NCBI GenBank assembly: GCA_013820875.1
Contig: JACDHS010000002.1
Coordinates: 43,756 to 107,755 of the forward strand
Reading direction: 5' to 3'
Source: Verrucomicrobiota bacterium
Lineage (GTDB): Bacteria; Verrucomicrobiota; Verrucomicrobiia; Limisphaerales; JACDHS01
Length of the DNA stretch: 64,000 bases
The position numbers and the translations under genes were made by a program. Numbering within the stretch: position 1 is the first letter of the stretch; every line of letters begins with the position of its first letter. Below, in pieces: positions 1 through 8,369 of this stretch. Below the pieces are notes generated by a model. The model made no database searches. It saw only the letters and a list, made by a program, of their open reading frames with translations, and had not been told where the DNA came from.

Positions 1-625
1 CGGGAAGCCTGGCGAAGTAGTCGAGCGCTTCCATCTCCGTCGCTCCAATGTAGGTGGTGGTGAGAACTCGAATCTTGGTTTTAGATTCTCCAGACGCGTT
101 CACTGCCGTCGCATTCTGAAGGATATCAAACAGTTTTCGAACTCCGGAGACGGTGATGAAGCTCACTAAAATGTCCACTCGATCGCAACAAGCGATCTCA
201 TGACGGAGCTCAGTCAAAAGCGATGGGGACCCCTTGCCGGCGGTGAACAACCAGGGTATGGCGAGGCCGGTGTCTGGAATCTGCGATGGGAAACCTGCTT
301 TATGGACCGATTGTAATATCTCGGCGGGGTTGTTGATGGGATCCACCCAACTTGCGCCGTCTCCGGCTTGCTGCCGGACAAAGCTCAATACTTTGTTAAC
401 GAGCTCTAACTGCCTCATCGCTTTCTCGCCGCGATCACCGCCCACTTCATCGAGAATGCTCACCATCTGTCGTGAGATTGCGTCCGCAAGTCTTGCAGAT
501 GATTCCTCGGCTGTGAGTGAAGCAAGAGACCGGCACTGGGGATTGTCTAAACCGGAAACCAGCTGAGCCAGAGACCCCGTGAGTAGTTGGTCATAAAGAC
601 CGTCGTGCAGTTTTTGGATACCCAT
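1..625 (-). CDS. PLD-nuclease/SF2 helicase (DUF3427 type), N-terminal part
   Basis: This frame is open from an ATG at 625 to the window edge and is missing from the ORF track only because it is cut. About 208 residues are visible. The start (MGIQKLHDGLYDQLLTG), the stretch 'CCDRVDILVSFITVSGVRKL' and 'IRVLTTTYIGATEMEAL' match what I know of large proteins with an N-terminal phospholipase-D-like (HKD) nuclease domain, an SF2 helicase core and a C-terminal DUF3427. The helicase and DUF3427 parts would lie outside the window, so they are inferred. Such proteins resemble restriction or defence enzymes, but their role is not firmly established. Codon pattern supports this strand; the 110-aa plus-strand ORF at 234-566 is its shadow. 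Confidence 0.7.
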   Translation of the reverse strand, partial: MGIQKLHDGLYDQLLTGSLAQLVSGLDNPQCRSLASLTAEESSARLADAISRQMVSILDEVGGDRGEKAMRQLELVNKVLSFVRQQAGDGASWVDPINNPAEILQSVHKAGFPSQIPDTGLAIPWLFTAGKGSPSLLTELRHEIACCDRVDILVSFITVSGVRKLFDILQNATAVNASGESKTKIRVLTTTYIGATEMEALDYFARLP

Positions 626-710
626 GGTTGTGAAGCCAGGTTCACTTTTTTAGCTTCGCAAGTCATTAGCAATTTCAAGGTTCAATCACCCCCGGAATGC
701 GATGGAGTCG

Positions 711-833
711 CGCCAACGTTCTCACCTGGTAGCAGCCGACGTGAGGAGGCTCAAACTGTTTGCGCGCCATTGCCTCGAAGAAAAACATTAGAGCCTCCTC
801 ACGTCGGCTGCTACGAGGTTTTGAACGCTGGCG
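711..833. repeat. Large palindromic repeat with perfect 24-bp arms
   Basis: The arms at 729-752 and 791-814 (core 'gccgacgtgaggaggctc') are perfect reverse complements over 24 bp. Imperfect pairing extends outward to 711 ('cgccaacgtt') and 833 ('gaacgctggcg'). The loop is 38 bp. The element fills the 348-bp gap upstream of the helicase gene, where I see no gene. It looks like a dispersed REP/MITE-type element; a terminator or mRNA-stabilising role is possible but unproven. Confidence 0.8.
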
Positions 834-973
834 CATTTTCCTCGCGTGCCAATCCGCGCTAACCAAATGCTAATCCGAGACGGCTTCCTCGTTTTCTTTT
901 CAGTTCAACCGCCTACCGACGTGGGGTAAGCATGTCCAGGATTGCCGTTTGGTCACCCAGGCAAACAGCCAAG

Positions 974-2888
974 TCAGTAAAGCTCCACCACGCGATAGAA
1001 TCGCGCGCCGTCCACGCGGGGAAGATTTGAGATGGTGATCGTCGAGGTATTGGCCACAAAGGTTTCACCGAAATCCATCCAGCTCGATTGGGACAGATCA
1101 TTCCTGTATTGGATCCGGTAGGTTTTTCCGGGCCATGCAGAGAAACTCAGGTTGAGAGTTTCCCCGGCAAAGATGATGCCTGAGAGATACGGAGGATCGA
1201 AATTGTCGGCGGAGGGCAAAGCCAGCAATGAAAGTTCCACCGCGCTGCTTTTGGGCAGACCAATTCCCGGAACGTATTGCAAAATGATCGTGCCGGTGGA
1301 ATCAGACAGGCAGGTAAACTCTTTGGCGACGGCTTTGTACGTGGCCCCGGCCTCGGCGAAGATATCGAAGCTGGACAACATTCGGTTGCCATTGGCATTG
1401 ACGTGAAATTGACGTAGGCCGGCGGAGGTATGAACCAGTTCGGCGAAGTGGAGGCGCACTTTGAAGGAAGCACGCGGGACGAGGTTGGTTAACGTGTAAA
1501 AGAAAGCGCCGTTACGTTCGCTTCTGTAAGCAGTGCTGGGAGCGGGGCTGCTGACTCCAGTTCGATTGATTGTGCCCGATCCGGTGAACGTGGCACCGCC
1601 GGAAAACCAGTCGTCTGCTTCATAGGATAGTGATCTGCCGCCGCCGGAGTTGATCATGTAATTGGTCCGCAACACGTTGAGACTCCGGCTGAAAGAATTG
1701 TTGGTTTCATCCAGTTCAGGGAAACGATTGATGTCATCCACGGTGGCGGTCACCAGGTGCGTGCCGTGGGTGGCGATCCAGGTGTTGGGTCCAGCCGGAC
1801 TGCCGGTCGCCGTCAGGGTGATGGAAGCACCGGGGGCCAGCGCATTGGTGTATTGATCACTCCAGCAGGCGCCAACACCATCCACGAGAAAACCAACCCC
1901 AAGGATAACTCCGTCCGGCGTAGGCGCATGGCCCTGGTTCAGAACGGTGGCCCGAAATACGACACCCGTTCCCGCCACTAAATTAGTCGGCGACCACTCA
2001 AGCGCGGTGACCACGACATCCGGCAACGGTTGCGCGTATACACCGATATTATTGCCAACGACCCTTTGAACTCCACCGCTCGGCCGGTTCAAAGTGATGG
2101 CGCCGCCGGATCTGTCGGACATCGCCATCGCTGTGGAACCGCCGCCATCGAGAATAAAACCTTTGTAGGCGCCGAAGCGAATTAGCCATTGCGCAGCTTC
2201 GAAATGATTGGCGCCCTCACTGTAACCGGGTTGACGGCCATCGATGGTCATCAAGTAGATATAGCGCCCATCCTGCGAGACGCCGGCGAGCGTGCGCGGT
2301 TCGACCCCGGGATTGACCCCCATGTTCTGTCCGTTCTGCACAATGATTTCCGCGCCACCGATTCCTGCGTAAACGTGATTGGTGTTAAGGGGAGTGGAAG
2401 CAACGCTGGCGGAATTGCTCGTGACCAAAAGTGCTGTTGAGAAGGTGCCGGTGACGGCAGGTGAAACTATTTGCCCGCGCGACATGGCGAAGCCGGTCAG
2501 ATCCTTGTTTTCTCCCACATTAGATGAGCAACATGGGCTGAAAAAGTTCGCATTCACGGCGACCTGCAAATTTTCGGAAATGAGAAATCCACTGGTGGTC
2601 TGCCCGGCAGTCTCGAGTAGTGCTGCACCGTTGGACGGAGTGGTGAAAACTTCGAGTCCGGGAGCCTGAACATCTATCTTGAAGCACGTTGACTTTTTGC
2701 AACCGGCTCTCCGCGGCATCCGCTTCCCCCGTGGCATGGAAAACACCGCGGTATATCTCTTTGTAAGGACCGACCGTCACGGCCGCATCGGATGACAGGA
2801 TCAAAAAGAATTGGACCAGCACCAGCACCTCGAAAGCCCTGCACCACCTGCGTGGGGAAAGGATCGGTTGTCTGGTTGCGAAGTCCAT
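974..2888 (-). pseudogene. Secreted phosphodiester glycosidase (NAGPA domain), frameshifted
   Basis: Domains in order are: signal peptide in the 2520-2888 ORF ('VLVLVQFFLILSSDAAVTVG'), a NAGPA-type phosphodiester glycosidase domain ('VAVNANFFSPCC', 'GFILDGGGSTAMAMSD'), a CARDB-like domain, a malectin-like domain, and a C-terminal domain typical of verrucomicrobial secreted proteins. The reading breaks near 2680-2687. The upstream frame reads '...ESRLQKVNVL', while the sense of the family continues in the other frame as 'KIDVQAPGLEVFTTPSNG', which implies one extra base. The N-terminus of the 590-aa ORF starting at 2746 (MFSMPRGKRMPRR) is therefore artefactual. This is either a pseudogene or a single-base sequencing error. 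Family members cleave phosphodiester-linked sugars outside the cytoplasm; the substrate here is unknown. Confidence 0.75.
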
Positions 2889-3106
2889 CGTTCCAAATAC
2901 CAGACCGACCGCTCACCTTCAAGAGGGATGCTTTTGTGTTTGAAGGTTCTTGCTGCTTCACCTGATACCCTCATTCCTTTGTAGAGCAACAAACCGCGAT
3001 AACCAGAGGCGAAATTCATAAGCGGAGCTTCTTTGCCGAGCGACAGGGAGGATGTTTTCCAAAACAGGGTTTTCGTCGGCGCGACGCGGTCAATTTTAGG
3101 CAAAAC

Positions 3107-3345
3107 AGGGTCCAAAACGGAGCGTCACGGACCCCTTTACAAAAAAACAGGTCCAAATCAGCGCGTTTTGGAGGCCTATTTTTAAAAAGGGCCTTTTTAC
3201 GGAAAGTTTTGTTAACGATTTTTCTAAAAAGGGTTCGCGACGGAGATTCCTGAGCCCCTTTTTTAAAAAAGGGGTCCGTGACGGCCGGTTTTGGACCCGT
3301 TTTTTCGTAAAGGGGTCCGCGTCGGCGCGTTTTATACTATGTTTT
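3107..3345. repeat. Array of hairpins with ~41-bp period (array 1)
   Basis: Imperfect palindromes begin at about 3129, 3173, 3214, 3252 and 3293, spaced 44, 41, ~39 and 41 bp. The best is the perfect 20-bp palindrome 'ccccttttttaaaaaagggg'. Linkers are GC-rich and vary ('cgcgacgg', 'cgtgacgg', 'cgcgtcgg'). The array fills most of the 2889-3657 gap, in which I see no gene. The 161-aa ORF 3096-3581 is a translation of this repeat. Function unknown; compare the arrays at 19223 and 44655. Confidence 0.75.
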
Positions 3346-3657
3346 GCGTGTTGGATTCTTTGTAAGTCGCACGGGGAGAGTGTTTTCCGCAGATGACACA
3401 GAGCCGCGCAGATTTTTAGAATGGATGGAAGGAATGGGCCGCAACGGGAGGTAAAAAACAACAAAACGATGATTAGATTTTCTTGTTTATCCTGGTCCAG
3501 ACGAAAGGTTCGCGACCCTAATAATCGTCGATTATGCGTTTTTTTTACGTTCGATTTTCCGCTTTTGAACCCGCAAACCAAGCTGTTTTCCCCGCAAATC
3601 TTTGGATTAGCGTTGGTCAGCGCAGATTAGCGGTTAAGTGACTGCCGGGTTCTAGGT

Positions 3658-4860
3658 TTATCGGACCAATTCAAACGAGTAACCCTTGAGGTATTCCGTT
3701 TCTGGCATGGACGGGATGATCGGATGATCGGGGGATTGGGTATATGTCGCTACACGACGCAGAATCTTCCGCGTATCGTAAGCTGCCGAGAGAATCACAT
3801 CCTGGAATGTGCTGATATCCACGTGATGCGAACAACAGAAGGTTGCCAAAGTTCCACCCGGTTTCAGCAATTTCAATGCGCGCAAATGAATCTCTTTATA
3901 GCCACGCAACGCTTCCCCGACGGCCGCGCGTGTGCGTGTAAACGACGGCGGATCGAGGATAATAGAATCGAATTTCGGAATCAGCTTTTCGTTTGGCGCC
4001 GTCGCGGTGTGGGATTTCAACCAGTCAAAAACATTCGTGGTTTCGAAAGTGCATTTTTCCGCGAGGCCATTGCTCTTCGCGTTGCGGGTAGCAGCGGCGA
4101 TGGCGTCCGCGCTTTGATCCAACATATGGACCTGCGTCGCTTTGCCTCGGGCAGCATGCAAACCGAAGCCACCTAAAAAGCTAAAACAATCCAGCACACG
4201 ACCGCCGGTGACCAGATCCGCCACTTGCTGATAGTTCACCTGTTGATCGAGATACAGACCGGTTTTGTGTCCCCCGGCGATGTCCACATCGAACTTCAAC
4301 CCGTTCAATTGAATCGGGACCGGTCCGTCAATCTTTCCGAACACCACCCCATTCGACTCTTCCATTCCCTCGAATTTGCGGAAGGAACTTTCGCTTTTTT
4401 CGGCAATGGCACGCGGCTTAAAGATTTTTTGCAACGCGGCGAGGATCATCGGCTTGCGCTGTTCCATGCCGAGCGCGGAAATCTGGACGACAAGGACATC
4501 TTCATATTTGTCCACGATCAATCCACTGAGGAAATCACTCTCGGCATTTACCACCCGGAAAGAGGTGGCGTGCGGCATATGTTTTTTGCGAACGGCTAGG
4601 GCCTCGCGAATGCGTGCTTCGAAAAAAGCTTCGTCCACGGTGACGCGCTCCGGCGACAGCATCCGCACCTGGATTTTTGATTTTGAGTTGAAGAAACCGG
4701 AGCCAATGAGGCGTTGGCGATGATCTTTGACCTGCACCAGGTCGCCATCGGGCGTTTCCTGGGTAATGCGGGAGATGGCCCCGGAATAAAGCCAAAGATG
4801 CCCTGCAATAATACGATCGGCTTCGCCGGGTTTGAGGTAAACAGTAGATAGAGTGTCCAT
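3658..4860 (-). CDS. rlmI: 23S rRNA (cytosine-5) methyltransferase, RlmI-like
   Basis: This is a cytoplasmic class I SAM-dependent rRNA methyltransferase. In E. coli RlmI makes m5C1962 in 23S rRNA. The N-terminal ~75 residues form a PUA domain ('GHLWLYSGAI'). The family signatures 'SDFLSGLIVDKYEDVLVVQ' and 'HKTGLYLDQQ' follow. The SAM site is 'VLDCFSFLGGFGLHAARGKA' and the catalytic region is 'SIILDPPSFTRT' with 'TFCCSHH' downstream as the Cys motif. Length (400 aa) matches the family. It stands alone: the next gene is divergent, and a hairpin array lies 3' of it. A dispersed 'gcgcagattagcgg' motif lies just beyond its stop at about 3622-3635. Confidence 0.93.
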   Translation of the reverse strand: MDTLSTVYLKPGEADRIIAGHLWLYSGAISRITQETPDGDLVQVKDHRQRLIGSGFFNSKSKIQVRMLSPERVTVDEAFFEARIREALAVRKKHMPHATSFRVVNAESDFLSGLIVDKYEDVLVVQISALGMEQRKPMILAALQKIFKPRAIAEKSESSFRKFEGMEESNGVVFGKIDGPVPIQLNGLKFDVDIAGGHKTGLYLDQQVNYQQVADLVTGGRVLDCFSFLGGFGLHAARGKATQVHMLDQSADAIAAATRNAKSNGLAEKCTFETTNVFDWLKSHTATAPNEKLIPKFDSIILDPPSFTRTRAAVGEALRGYKEIHLRALKLLKPGGTLATFCCSHHVDISTFQDVILSAAYDTRKILRRVATYTQSPDHPIIPSMPETEYLKGYSFELVR

Positions 4861-4944
4861 AGTTTTGTAAACAGTTAGCGCGGGAACATCTATTAGTTCC
4901 GGGTAAGGTTCAAGTACGGTCGGAAGTTTTTGCGTCGCGCGATT

Positions 4945-4973
4945 CTTTCACCTTTTCACCTTTTCACCTTTTC
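4945..4973. repeat. 8-bp tandem repeat (ttttcacc)
   Basis: About three and a half copies of an 8-bp unit (ttttcacc) lie in the divergent interval between rlmI and the secreted-protein gene. The run sits about 28 bp upstream of the ATG at 5001, so length variation could affect the promoter or leader of that gene; this is speculative. Confidence 0.6.
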
Positions 4974-5000
4974 CCGATTTCTGTTTGATGGGTGCATCTC

Positions 5001-7430
5001 ATGAATCGATTTTGTCTTCGGCTGGTTTGCTTCTTTACGCTCGCCTGCGGCTTTGTGGGTGCGGCGGAGTCTCGGTCGTTATCCGGCATTTATCCGCACC
5101 TGGCGATGTTCAATGACCAGGGGGAATGTGGAACGGGCGCGGTGGTGCCATGGGCGGATCGGTTGTGGGTCATCACCTACTCGCCGCACCAGCCTTCTGG
5201 TTCCGCTGACAAGCTCTACGAAATCACCCCCGGCCTGTCGCAGATCATTCGTCCGGAGAGTGTGGGCGGCACACCGGCCAACCGCATGTTTCATCGCGAA
5301 TCACAGCAGCTTTTTATCGGGCCATATGCGATTGATGCGATGCGCAATGTCCGCGCCATTTCACCGGAAACCATGCGGGGCCGTCACACTGGCAACGCGC
5401 GCCATCTTTTCGATCCGGCTACGAAAATTTATTACGCCACCATGGAGGAAGGTTTCTATGAGGTGGATGTCCAATCGTTGGCGGTGAAGGAGCTTTATCC
5501 TGACGCCAATTTCCAGGCCAACAAGGCGGGTGACTTGCTGCCGGGTTATCACGGCAAAGGATCCTATTCAGGTCAAGGCAGGTTGGTTTATGCGAACAAC
5601 GGCGAACGATCCGTGGAGGCACGGCAACGACCGGATATTGCGTCGGGTGCTTTGGCGGAATGGGATGGACGCGACTGGCGCGTGGTACGGCGCAATCAAT
5701 TCACGGAGGTGACCGGTCCCGGCGGGCTTTATGGCAATGCGCGTCCGGACACCGATCCGATCTGGAGCATCGGTTGGGATCACCGTTCACTTATCCTGAT
5801 GCTGCTGGATGGTGGCGAATGGCATTCGTACCGGTTACCCAAGGCCAGTCATAGTTACGATGGCGCGCATGGCTGGAATACGGAATGGCCGCGCATCCGC
5901 GACATCGGCGAACGTGAAATGCTGATGACGATGCATGGAATGTTTTGGCGGTTTCCACGCACGTTTACGGCCGGCAATTCAGCGGGGATTCGCCCGCGCT
6001 CGGCTTACCTGAAAGTGATCGGGGATTTCTGTCGTTGGAACGATCAACTGGTCTTCGGGTGTGATGACTCGGCCAAATCGGAATTCCTCAATAAGCGCAA
6101 GGTGAAGGGCGACATCGAAGGTCCGGGCGAATCGCAATCAAATCTGTGGTTCACGAATCCGAAAACGCCCGATCGACTCGGCCCCACGCTGGCGAGCGGC
6201 GCGGTCTGGCTGCGGGATGCGGTGAAATCGGGGGAGGTGTCCGAACCGTTTCTCTTTGCCGGATGGGAACGGCGCTCGGCGCATTTTGTAAATGATGGGA
6301 AGGCCGCAATGAGTTTCATGCTTGAAAGAGATAAGAATGGAAACGGTGGATGGACATCGTTTCGCACGGTGTCGGTGGGCGCGGGTGAATCTGCCTGGGT
6401 GGAATTTGGCAACGCGGACAAAGGCGAATGGGTGCGCGTGCGAGCGGGAGCGGATTGTGCAGCGGCCACGGTACATTTCACTTTCAGCAATGCGGATAAG
6501 CGTTCGACCAAACCAACCTCCATTTTCAAGGGACTTGCTTCTGTTAAAGACAACGAAGCGCACCTTGGCGGAATCGTCCGCGCCCGTGGCGAGGGCAAAC
6601 GGACACTTCAACTCGCGGCGATGCGTGTGGAGGGAACGGAGGCAAGTGATGTCGGTTATTATGAGTTGGATGCCGCGTTGCAACTTCGTCCTGTGGATGA
6701 CGTAAAGGCGCATGAAGAATTGAAAGCAAAAGTCGCCATCCCGCGCAATGTCGTGAAGGTGGATGCTGCGTCGGTGTTGGTCGTGGATGATCGCGGACGG
6801 CGTTGGCGTCTGCCAAAGGGCGATGCTGCATATGATGCGGCGACGACGTCCGGTTTGCTCCGCATCAGTCGCGAAGTGGCGACGGAGCGCGATCTCTTCA
6901 GTGCGCATGGCACTTTCTTTGAGCTCCCGGCCGAGAACGCCGATGGTTTCGCGAAGATTCGGCCGGTGGCCACGCACCCTTTGCGTTTGATGGATTATTG
7001 TTCGTATCGAGGGTTGCTGATTCTCACTGGCATGAAGGCGGATGGGCCACGCAATGAACACATCATTCGTAGTGCGGATGGCAAGGCGGCGGTTTGGGCC
7101 GGAGCCATTGATGATGTATGGAAACTCGGGAAACCAACCGGCACGGGTGGACCGTGGAAAGATACCGCTGTCAAAGCCGGTAAACCGAGTGATCCTTACC
7201 TGCTGTGGGGCTACGATCAACGTCACCTGACGCTGCGTGCCGATGAGCCAGCGACGGTCACGGTCGAAGCGGATCTGACTGGCGATGGATTGTGGGTGGC
7301 GCATAAGAGATTTGCGGTGAAGCCGGGCAAAGCGGTCAGTTACAAATTCCCTGCGTCGTTCCAGGCGCGCTGGTTGAGATTCGTCACGGATAAAGATTGC
7401 GGCGTAACGGCGCAGTTGGATTACAGGTGA
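5001..7430 (+). CDS. Secreted protein of unknown function with a duplicated module
   Basis: I do not recognise a named family. The ORF track starts at a GTG (4992), but the ATG at 5001 gives a clean signal peptide (MNRFCLRLVCFFTLACGFVGAAES), so that start is preferred. Repeated phrases such as 'DRLWVITYSP', 'GKGSYSGQGRLVYANNGER' and 'HRSLILMLLDGGEWHSYRLP' suggest a beta-propeller-like N-terminal half. Two segments of about 175-185 residues (about 314-498 and 638-812, ORF numbering) resemble each other. Each starts with a 'HGMFWRFP'/'HGTFFELP' phrase, carries 'SEPFLFAGWERR'/'SDPYLLWGYDQR', and ends with a domain rich in beta-strand pattern. It appears to be monocistronic. A role in polysaccharide or surface processing is only a guess. 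Confidence 0.75.
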   Translation: MNRFCLRLVCFFTLACGFVGAAESRSLSGIYPHLAMFNDQGECGTGAVVPWADRLWVITYSPHQPSGSADKLYEITPGLSQIIRPESVGGTPANRMFHRESQQLFIGPYAIDAMRNVRAISPETMRGRHTGNARHLFDPATKIYYATMEEGFYEVDVQSLAVKELYPDANFQANKAGDLLPGYHGKGSYSGQGRLVYANNGERSVEARQRPDIASGALAEWDGRDWRVVRRNQFTEVTGPGGLYGNARPDTDPIWSIGWDHRSLILMLLDGGEWHSYRLPKASHSYDGAHGWNTEWPRIRDIGEREMLMTMHGMFWRFPRTFTAGNSAGIRPRSAYLKVIGDFCRWNDQLVFGCDDSAKSEFLNKRKVKGDIEGPGESQSNLWFTNPKTPDRLGPTLASGAVWLRDAVKSGEVSEPFLFAGWERRSAHFVNDGKAAMSFMLERDKNGNGGWTSFRTVSVGAGESAWVEFGNADKGEWVRVRAGADCAAATVHFTFSNADKRSTKPTSIFKGLASVKDNEAHLGGIVRARGEGKRTLQLAAMRVEGTEASDVGYYELDAALQLRPVDDVKAHEELKAKVAIPRNVVKVDAASVLVVDDRGRRWRLPKGDAAYDAATTSGLLRISREVATERDLFSAHGTFFELPAENADGFAKIRPVATHPLRLMDYCSYRGLLILTGMKADGPRNEHIIRSADGKAAVWAGAIDDVWKLGKPTGTGGPWKDTAVKAGKPSDPYLLWGYDQRHLTLRADEPATVTVEADLTGDGLWVAHKRFAVKPGKAVSYKFPASFQARWLRFVTDKDCGVTAQLDYR

Positions 7431-7439
7431 GAAAATTTT

Positions 7440-7600
7440 AACCACGAATGAACACCAATAAACACGAATAAGGAAAAGTTTGGAGCACCGGGCGCACCCA
7501 CGTCTCTCTCGTCATTCATGCGTTTTGACTTGGGCCGCATAGTGGACAATAAAGTTTTCCTAATTCAGATTCGTGTTTCTTCAGTGTTCGTTCGTGGTTT
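7440..7600. repeat. Inverted-repeat element of the 'accacgaatg' family
   Basis: The arm 7440-7469 ('aaccacgaatgaacaccaat...') pairs imperfectly with 7569-7600 ('...tgttcgttcgtggttt') across about 100 bp. Related arms occur at about 18680 and at 63641/63797, so this is a dispersed family. It fills the 243-bp gap before rnhA. No gene is seen inside it. Confidence 0.7.
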
Positions 7601-7673
7601 CTTCTGCTCCGATTCACAAAAACTTGATTGGCACCTTCCATAGCTGGAATATTATTCACTTTAGCGAGTTGCT

Positions 7674-8204
7674 TTGATTTTTGTGAAAAAAGTCACAATC
7701 CATACTGACGGAGCATGCCAGGGCAATCCCGGTCCGGGCGGTTGGGCGGCTGTGCTCCAATACGGCGCTCACCGGAAAGAGATCAGTGGAGGCGACCCGG
7801 CCACTACCAACAATCGGATGGAGCTGCAGGCGGCCATCTCGGCGCTGGCCGCCGTGAAGGAAGCGTGCGAGATCGAGTTGTTCACCGATTCTGAATATCT
7901 CAAGAATGGCATCACCGCCTGGGTAGCGGGATGGAAAAGGCGCGGTTGGCGCACGACCGACAAGAAACCGGTCAAGAACGAGGATCTCTGGCGACAGCTC
8001 GATGCCCTGGCTACCACACATCAAATTCAATGGAAATGGCTGAAGGGTCATGCTGGCCATCGCGAGAATGAACGATGCGATGTATTGGCAGTCGCCGCGA
8101 TAGATAAACTGCGCAAACAGTATACCTCCGCGCAACTGAAGCATTTGAAAAGTGAATTCACGGCGAAGCGCGATTTAAGTCCGAAACAGACTGGGCTGTT
8201 GTAA
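7674..8204 (+). CDS. rnhA: Ribonuclease HI
   Basis: Cleaves the RNA strand of RNA-DNA hybrids. The four acidic active-site positions fall in the expected contexts: '[15 protein letters not shown]', '[12 protein letters not shown]', '[13 protein letters not shown]' and '[15 protein letters not shown]'. The basic handle region '[20 protein letters not shown]' is also present. The ORF start at 7674 is a TTG; a GTG at 7683 ([10 protein letters not shown]) is an equally good start. About 30 extra residues follow the RNase H fold. A short TGCCAG/CTGGCA hairpin follows the stop. Confidence 0.95.
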   Translation: MIFVKKVTIHTDGACQGNPGPGGWAAVLQYGAHRKEISGGDPATTNNRMELQAAISALAAVKEACEIELFTDSEYLKNGITAWVAGWKRRGWRTTDKKPVKNEDLWRQLDALATTHQIQWKWLKGHAGHRENERCDVLAVAAIDKLRKQYTSAQLKHLKSEFTAKRDLSPKQTGLL

Positions 8205-8242
8205 TGAAACCTGCCAGAGAGACGCTGGCAGCACGTAAGCTC

Positions 8243-8284
8243 TCTTAATCTTACTCTCTTTCGGGAACTGGATTAAGATTAAGA
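8243..8284. promoter_or_regulatory. Perfect 11-bp inverted repeat upstream of radical SAM gene
   Basis: TCTTAATCTTA (8243-8253) and TAAGATTAAGA (8274-8284) are perfect reverse complements around a 20-bp spacer. They sit 86 bp upstream of the radical SAM start. This could be an operator or an RNA hairpin; there is no U-tract supporting a terminator. Confidence 0.4.
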
Positions 8285-8369
8285 AGGGAGTGCGGCCCAA
8301 TGAGGGATTCTCCCTCCCAAAAGAAATGTTGCTACAAACACGATTTCTCCGACAATCCACCCGCATTTC

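Noticed and set aside
3096-3581. 161-aa minus-strand ORF
   Set aside because: It is a translation of hairpin array 1; repeated KGL/KRP phrases come from the repeat and there is no family-like sequence.
6138-7445. 435-aa minus-strand ORF
   Set aside because: Antisense shadow of the 812-aa secreted protein gene; Arg/His-rich composition is typical of a shadow frame.
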